From Geosiphon pyriformis (Eukaryota > Glomeromycota > Glomeromycetes > Archaeosporales > Geosiphonaceae), in the NCBI GenBank assembly GCA_016748015.1, contig JAAOMT010000067.1, forward strand, positions 186,001-250,000: a DNA stretch of 64,000 nt, read 5' to 3'. Both the position numbers and the translations under genes were made by a program. Shown here piece after piece: positions 59,101 to 64,000 of the stretch (positions within the stretch are counted from its first letter, which is position 1; every line of letters starts with the position of its first letter). The notes under the pieces are model-generated. The model worked only from the letters and a program-made list of their open reading frames with translations. It did no database searches and was not told the origin of the DNA.

Positions 59101-59773
59101 ATAGACATGTTAATAAAAAAAATACTATAATAAACTGAAAGACTTTTTATTATTGGAAAAAATTAAATCTTAGGGATTTTGTGCCTTATTGATTTGAGCT
59201 TATATTAAATTTTTTGCATAATAAAAGTTTTCTGTTAATTAATACAGTTAAGACTAATTGGTTGTTGGACTTGAATATTTTAGAATCTAAAGAGTTGTTT
59301 AATATACAGTATGGTTTGCATAAGATTTGGTCAGATTCAATTGATGTTTATACAAATGATTTTTTAAAGGATATTGGTTTTCCCAATATTGCTAGTGAGG
59401 TGTCTGTGTATTTTCTAGCTGTAAATATGGATATTGGAATTAGTATACGTGAGCTTCTGTTTTGTACTATGGCTGAGTTACAAACTGTTGCTTTATTTTT
59501 GAAATGTGTTTTGTTTTTCTGTACAATTGCTTTACATCTTAACAGCCAAGTTACTATTAATATGTGTGTTTTTGAGTTAATATTTACTACACTAGACTTT
59601 TGTAATTTATGCTAAATAGAAAAAAGACATATTGTTAATTTAATTAAAGATAAAGATCTTACTATGAGTTGGATGAAGATTAAAAATTATTTGGAGATCT
59701 ATGACAATATAAAAACTAATGTGATGGTTGGCAAGACTGCTTATTTTCTTTTTTTTTACCATTAGGAGTATGA

Positions 59774-60635
59774 TATTATAGGTAATTATTTGGAGTATTG
59801 GTACAAATAACAAACCCATAACTTGGTGCTTAATAGTTGATATGATTGATAATTTCTAAAGGTTTTTATAATCTAAAAGTTTTGGTAAAGTCTTTTGTAT
59901 AATAAACAGAGATTCAATGGTTGTTTTAGTAGTCTTTCAGAATAGTTATTTTATCAAATTTCTTTCTTCAGCATGGTGGCCAGTTTATTCTGGCAGCTGT
60001 GCTCTTCTGATAAGCTATTCTCAATTTTTGAGTTCTCTACTTTTATTTCTAGATCTTTTACCAGACTATTTTTGATGTCAAAATACTTAATACTTAATCT
60101 TTTTAATCAATTTAATAAACAGCAAAGAAACAAAACAAAAAAAATAAAAGAAATTAGTATTCTGTTAATAGCCATGATCAAAAGCTATTGTTTTAATGTA
60201 ATTAAGTATTAAATATTATTAACATAAAGTGTTAATAATAGCAAAATAGTCAGAATTTTTAATCAAATGATAATAACATGGATTAGATATTTTGATGAAT
60301 TCACTTTGGTTAATAGTAACTATTTAAGAAATATAAATTAATAAATAGATAGAAAAAAAGATGCTAAAATTTAAACTAAAATTGAAATGGAATTGAATAT
60401 TTTTCTTGCTTTTAATGCTACTGCTATATATATAATTTGTATTATACAAAATTTTTGAAATCTTGCAATTTCTTTAAAGAAATTCTGAAATTCTGAGATT
60501 CTAGAATCCTGTAATTTTTTATAAAGAATCTTGAAATTCTAAGATTTTGAAATTCTGCAATTCCTCTGTTACTACACCTATTTTTGATTGGCTATTTTTT
60601 TAACTATATAATACTCTTACTTTTTATCAGTAACA
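59774..60635 (-). repeat. Solo LTR, AATTCTGG subtype, minus strand
   Basis: 862 bases from TATTATAGGTAATTATTTGG to TTATCAGTAACA. Flanked by ATGA (59770-59773) and ATAA (60636-60639), one G-to-A difference. Hairpin at 60166-60190. The U3 repeats at 60450-60580 are GAAATTCTGAGATTCTAGAATCC-like. Inserted in the L5 region after RNase H. Confidence 0.8.
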
Positions 60636-61217
60636 ATAAAAACATTTTTTGGTGGCTGAGAGCACAGCTGTATCTGACAATACTCATTATTTTGTTTATA
60701 ATTTATATGGTTCTATTTGTTATGTTTATTAAGAAACTGGCTTTAGCTATAATGTAATTTCAAGTGCACTAATCAAAAAAGTAAATTGGATAACTACTGT
60801 AAAGGTATGGCATTCTGATTTGTACATGCTTTCTGAGTTTATTAGTAGAAAGTTAGCAAATCTGCACATGTATTTAATAAAAGCTGTATATAGATAATTG
60901 TCAGTAATAGTCAAAAAAAAATTGTATAATAAAAAATATTTTGATGTACTGTGTTTGCTGTTGTTATGGGATGGTTTTCTTGTTATATTTAATTGCTAAT
61001 ATCCCGCTTTAATTGCAATCAGTCTTTCGTGAGTTCCTCAATTCTATTTGTGTGATAATGTCACTGTTACACTGAAGGCTTTCTTTTTACTGTTGTGATG
61101 TAAGTTATTCTTTAATTTTTGATTGTTGTGTGTGTTTATGTACTCCTTCTCAGAGGCTGAACTGAAATCTACCCACTGTCTGGGGTCTTCTCTGAGGCTA
61201 TCTTTGCAATTGCCTGA

Positions 61218-61444
61218 NNNNNNNNNNNNNNNNNNNNNNNNNNNNNNNNNNNNNNNNNNNNNNNNNNNNNNNNNNNNNNNNNNNNNNNNNNNNNNNNNNN
61301 NNNNNNNNNNNNNNNNNNNNNNNNNNNNNNNNNNNNNNNNNNNNNNNNNNNNNNNNNNNNNNNNNNNNNNNNNNNNNNNNNNNNNNNNNNNNNNNNNNNN
61401 NNNNNNNNNNNNNNNNNNNNNNNNNNNNNNNNNNNNNNNNNNNN
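61218..61444. other. Assembly gap
   Basis: 227 N. The two translated frames reported across it are artefacts. Confidence 0.99.
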
Positions 61445-61784
61445 GAATAATCTTGATCAAGGATTATTCTTCCAAGAGATTCAGTTGATGAATGATAGTT
61501 TCATTCAATAAATAATACAAGTAAGTTTCTTAATACTTTGGGTTGTGATAGTTCAGTTTTAAATATTCTTTTTCATTTCTTTTTGATTTTAAAGGTTTCT
61601 TGGGATATTTAATTTGAAAGTATGATTTAAAGTGGAGTTTGTTGGATAAAATTGGATTTATTGCTTGATAAGTTATGATTTTTATTACTTGATTTATTCT
61701 TTCCCAATATTAAAACTACTGTATATATACATGTTTGTAGTTCTACGAGAAAATACTTTCTTTTTGATATTTCAACCTGGTGTT

Positions 61785-61866
61785 TGCTGCTATCACCAGT
61801 TGGTGTTGGCTGCTATTGTGAACTGGTGCTTGCCACTATCGCGAGATGGTGTTTGCTACTATGTTA
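61785..61866. repeat. Tandem repeat of about 24 bases in LTR
   Basis: Three to four copies of a GGTGTTTGCTGCTATCRCNA unit, for example at 61791, 61815, 61839 and neighbouring positions. Same relative place as the U3 arrays of the other LTR families. Confidence 0.7.
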
Positions 61867-62495
61867 ATCATTACCTTTCTAAGATTATTACTGTGCTATA
61901 TTATGATTGAATAGTTTGTATTATTTTTATGATTCTTTTTGCTAAATTCTTAAACCGTAACACTGTGTAATAAAGTGAAATTGTTTGACTATATGCTTAT
62001 CTGTATTTAAAATATTAATATTTGGAATAAAATTTTGGCTGAAGCTTTTACACAATAGATTGCTTTGACAGATATTCATAATCTGTTTTTTTTGTCATTT
62101 TGCATACACTCTTTAGATATTGGCTTGTATGTATTGGTTTGTAAGAGATTTGTGATAAGAGATTAGTATTTGAAAGCTGTTAAAATTTTTAATAGAAGAA
62201 AGAAAACTGTTTTTACTATTATAGAATATGTGAGGCATTTGGTAGATTTGTACTGTACTAAGAGATAACTAATAAAATTCAGTTACAGAATAAATATAGA
62301 GAAGACTAAATTGGTTGCAAATAGTGATTTAATATTGAAATTGTTTTGTAGTATAATGTCTATGCTTTTAATAGGGTAGTTTAATTGTTTAGTATTATTG
62401 AGTCTTTTGCAATTAGTTTTAGTAGATATAAATAGTGTTTTTTTTTTGGCTTAGGTAGTAATATATATATTAATATAAATATATAGTATTGTCTT

Positions 62496-62516
62496 GTTTA
62501 ACCTAAATGACTAGTT
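62496..62516 (+). ncRNA. LINE 3' UTR hairpin site (L5), decayed
   Basis: GTTTAACC, TAAAT, GACTAGTT aligns to the hairpin of the other LINEs but three positions no longer pair. Confidence 0.5.
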
Positions 62517-62640
62517 ACAGATAGTAAAAGCATGAATTATATTTAATTTGAGCCACTTAATTTGGTTCTATATACTAGACAGTAGTTGGACTTTACTTAT
62601 TAAATTGCTAATTAAAAAAAAAACAATATTATTGAAAAAA

Positions 62641-62749
62641 TTATTTATTAAATAAATTAAAATAATAAATAATAAAATAATTTTTAAAAATATTTGTTGT
62701 TTATAAAAAACTTAATTAATTTAATGTATTTTGCTAATTTTTTTTATTT
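62641..62749. other. AT junction between the L5 and L6 tails
   Basis: About 110 bases of A/T separate the two LINE tails. No gene. Confidence 0.6.
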
Positions 62750-62847
62750 TATTAATGCATTTAACAAATGAAGTCCAACCACTATCTAATACATAGAACC
62801 AAATTAAGTGGCTCAAACTAAACATGATTCACGTACTTTCTACATAT

Positions 62848-62868
62848 GACTAACCACTTAGGCCAGAC
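62848..62868 (-). ncRNA. LINE 3' UTR hairpin (L6)
   Basis: On the minus strand GTCTGGCC, loop TAAGT, GGTTAGTC. Seven of eight positions pair (one U-U mismatch). Confidence 0.65.
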
Positions 62869-62877
62869 AAAACAACA

Positions 62878-64000
62878 CTACACATCTATATTAACATAGG
62901 AACTACCATTCAGACCAAAAAAAAAAGACAAGACCTGTGATAACCAAAGCTAACAGCAAAAGATTCTAACACACCAAGAAATCTGATAACACAGATTTCA
63001 CACAACATGAAAAACTTGACAACACACCACTATCACCAACCAAACCAGCCTTCTCTATATGCATCCTAAACTCAAATTTTATCAACTATGCTTTAGAATG
63101 ATGCAGTTTAACCAGCCACCTAACCAAATCAATAACAAAGCTAACAGCTCTTTTTTTCTCGTCAAAGACCCCAACAGCCTCTTTACACCAATCTTTTAGC
63201 ACAAAACCCTTGCATATTACTGAATACAAGCCAACATTTAATTGACAAAGATCAAGCACACAAGAAACAGCAAAAGAAGATGAGCAATAAACACCAACCA
63301 AGGAAGTCCAGAATACAAAAGTCTCGAACAAAATCTCCCTTCAAATGTCAACATCCTAAGCACAAGTAAAGACATAATCTGGCAATTCCACCTTATTGCA
63401 CAACAAACAAAGCACACCAGAATATTCTTTATTATAAAACCTTTTATGGACAGCAACAGGCAGTCTATGATGTACAGCTTTTATCACATACATGTGCAAA
63501 GTGGCTGACTTTTAACTAGTAAACTCTGCAAGCATGTGTGAATTAGGGTGCCACACCCTTGAGATGACAACCCAATCCACATCACTGACTAACACCTTAA
63601 AAATCACATTGCAACCAAGACCCACTTCCCAAAAAGCCTAACAAACAGACCTGAACAAATTCTGAATGAAGTGATAAGTATTGCCAGATACAGCCATGCC
63701 CTCAGTCATCAAAAAATGTTCCTGCACACCCACAGGTAAAGAAACAAGAGAGTCTGCTGCTTCACTGGCCAGAGTATCAGCCTTCACATTACTGGCAACC
63801 CCAAAATGATCTTTGATCTTAATCTAATACACAGTAAAATCTTTATTCTAGACCAAATTGAAAATATGTCTCCTTTTTACTCAACAATAATTACAAAAGT
63901 CAGAAGAGGCAAGTAACATCTCAGAGACACATGCATTAATAGCAGCTTAACTGTCAAGATATAAATTCACATTACAAGAGAATGGAACACACTCCAAAGC
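62878..64000 (-). pseudogene. L6 ORF2, C-terminal part (RNase H and zinc knuckle)
   Basis: From the right edge: RNase H with LDS*AAINACVSE (TAG for Gln) near 63955, IKIKDHFGVASNVKADTLA near 63810-63755, then VWHPNSHMLAEFTS, MYVIKAVHHRLPVAVHKR and the knuckle CLLCNKVELPDYVFTC at about 63415-63368, then a helical end with LRILFETFVFWTS. The ORF ends at 62878. The open pieces at 63086-63331 and 63238-63456 are in two frames. Confidence 0.75.

Larger units (their letters stand above)
60962..61962 (-). repeat. LTR of another family containing the assembly gap
   Basis: TGTTATGGGATGG at the left and CCGTAACA at the right are LTR-like ends, flanked by exact CTGT duplications (60958-60961 and 61963-61966). 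Removing it rejoins the L5 codons to CLLCNKV, which matches L6. The 227-base run of N lies inside, so a larger element could be hidden. It has more CpG than its surroundings, so it looks young. The minus orientation is inferred from the repeat array near its right end, as in the other LTRs. Confidence 0.65.
55024..62470 (+). pseudogene. L5 ORF2, decayed and interrupted
   Basis: Pieces in order: AP endonuclease start 55035-55279 and 56221-56560 (after the first LTR), with SKNFNK in place of GGDFNE; linker; RT 57380-58560 (NNKAAGLFSIPNKLW, KAYDSIGWHYL, IFVDNTIWI where FVDD is FVDN, at 58264-58290); RNase H 59340-59700 with YTND, ELQTVALFLK and HLNSQVTINM (Asp to Asn); then 60636-60961 and 61967-62450, the C-terminal part with CLLCNKV (60950-61975 joined). 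Nothing here could be active. Confidence 0.75.
53099..62640 (+). mobile_element. LINE copy L5, old, broken by three LTR insertions
   Basis: Full-length LINE relative with 5' end AC(T)nATGTCCAAATTCTCC like L1, ORF1, ORF2, a 3' UTR and an A-rich tail. Removing the LTRs at 55280-56220, 59774-60635 and 60962-61962, each with one copy of its 4-bp duplication, rejoins the reading frame. No CpG was seen in ORF1 (53100-55280). The 3' UTR matches L6, not L1-L3, so it belongs to a second subfamily. Confidence 0.85.
62750..64000 (-). mobile_element. LINE copy L6, 3' end, minus strand
   Basis: 3' end of a LINE of the L5 subfamily. Its 3' UTR (62765-62877) matches L5 (62492-62610), and the tail is TTAACAAATGAAG reversed. 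It runs out of the window on the right. Less decayed than L5. Confidence 0.85.

Noticed and set aside
61044-61488. Two open frames across the assembly gap
   Set aside because: Most codons are N; the frames are produced by the gap and carry no evidence of coding.

Overview
This 64 kb window is made almost entirely of retrotransposons. I found no host protein gene, tRNA or rRNA. Very high A+T, several kilobases of non-coding AT-rich spacer, Ty3/gypsy LTR elements and AP-endonuclease/RNase H-type LINEs, together with my memory of similar element proteins in arbuscular mycorrhizal fungi (Gigaspora, Rhizophagus and relatives), suggest a large repeat-rich Glomeromycotina genome. That assignment is an inference.

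Layout. 1-7603: three nested Ty3/gypsy elements. A young family-1 copy (only its 3' end, 1-1107) lies in the gag of a minus-strand family-2 element (1108-2849), which lies in an old, heavily mutated family-1 element (2850-7603). 7604-15398: AT-rich DNA with two minus-strand solo LTRs (11860-12763, 13110-14140). 15399-22219 (+) and 22243-29123 (-): LINE copies L1 and L2, tail to tail. 29124-31423: AT-rich spacer. 31424-38168 (+): L3, the best preserved LINE. 38169-39286: spacer. 39287-40062 plus 51372-52860: a short LINE relative (N4) carrying only ORF1, split by an 11.3 kb block of nested family-2 elements (40067-51367) that includes a two-LTR element (41255-51154). 53099-62640 (+): a decayed LINE (L5) broken by three LTR insertions, one containing an assembly gap. 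62750-64000 (-): the 3' end of L6, tail to tail with L5.

How the parts work. The autonomous LINEs encode an ORF1 RNA-binding protein with a CCHC knuckle and an ORF2 with AP endonuclease, reverse transcriptase, RNase H and a C-terminal zinc knuckle. All LINE copies with a 3' end carry a hairpin at the start of the 3' UTR (weak in L5, one mismatch in L6). N4 has the same hairpin and a similar 5' end but no ORF2, so it probably depended on the autonomous LINE enzyme. The family-2 gypsy element encodes gag, protease, cysteine clusters, a dUTPase domain, reverse transcriptase, RNase H and integrase.

The dominant signal is C-to-T/G-to-A decay on both strands. Premature stops fall at Trp, Gln and Arg codons, catalytic Asp/Glu residues become Asn/Lys, CpG is nearly gone from old copies, and most mismatches between 4-bp target duplications are transitions. 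The amount of decay follows the nesting order. The most notable items are the dUTPase-bearing gypsy element, the ORF1-only LINE derivative with the shared 3' hairpin, and the conserved 25-nt LTR hairpin beside fast-changing U3 repeat arrays.
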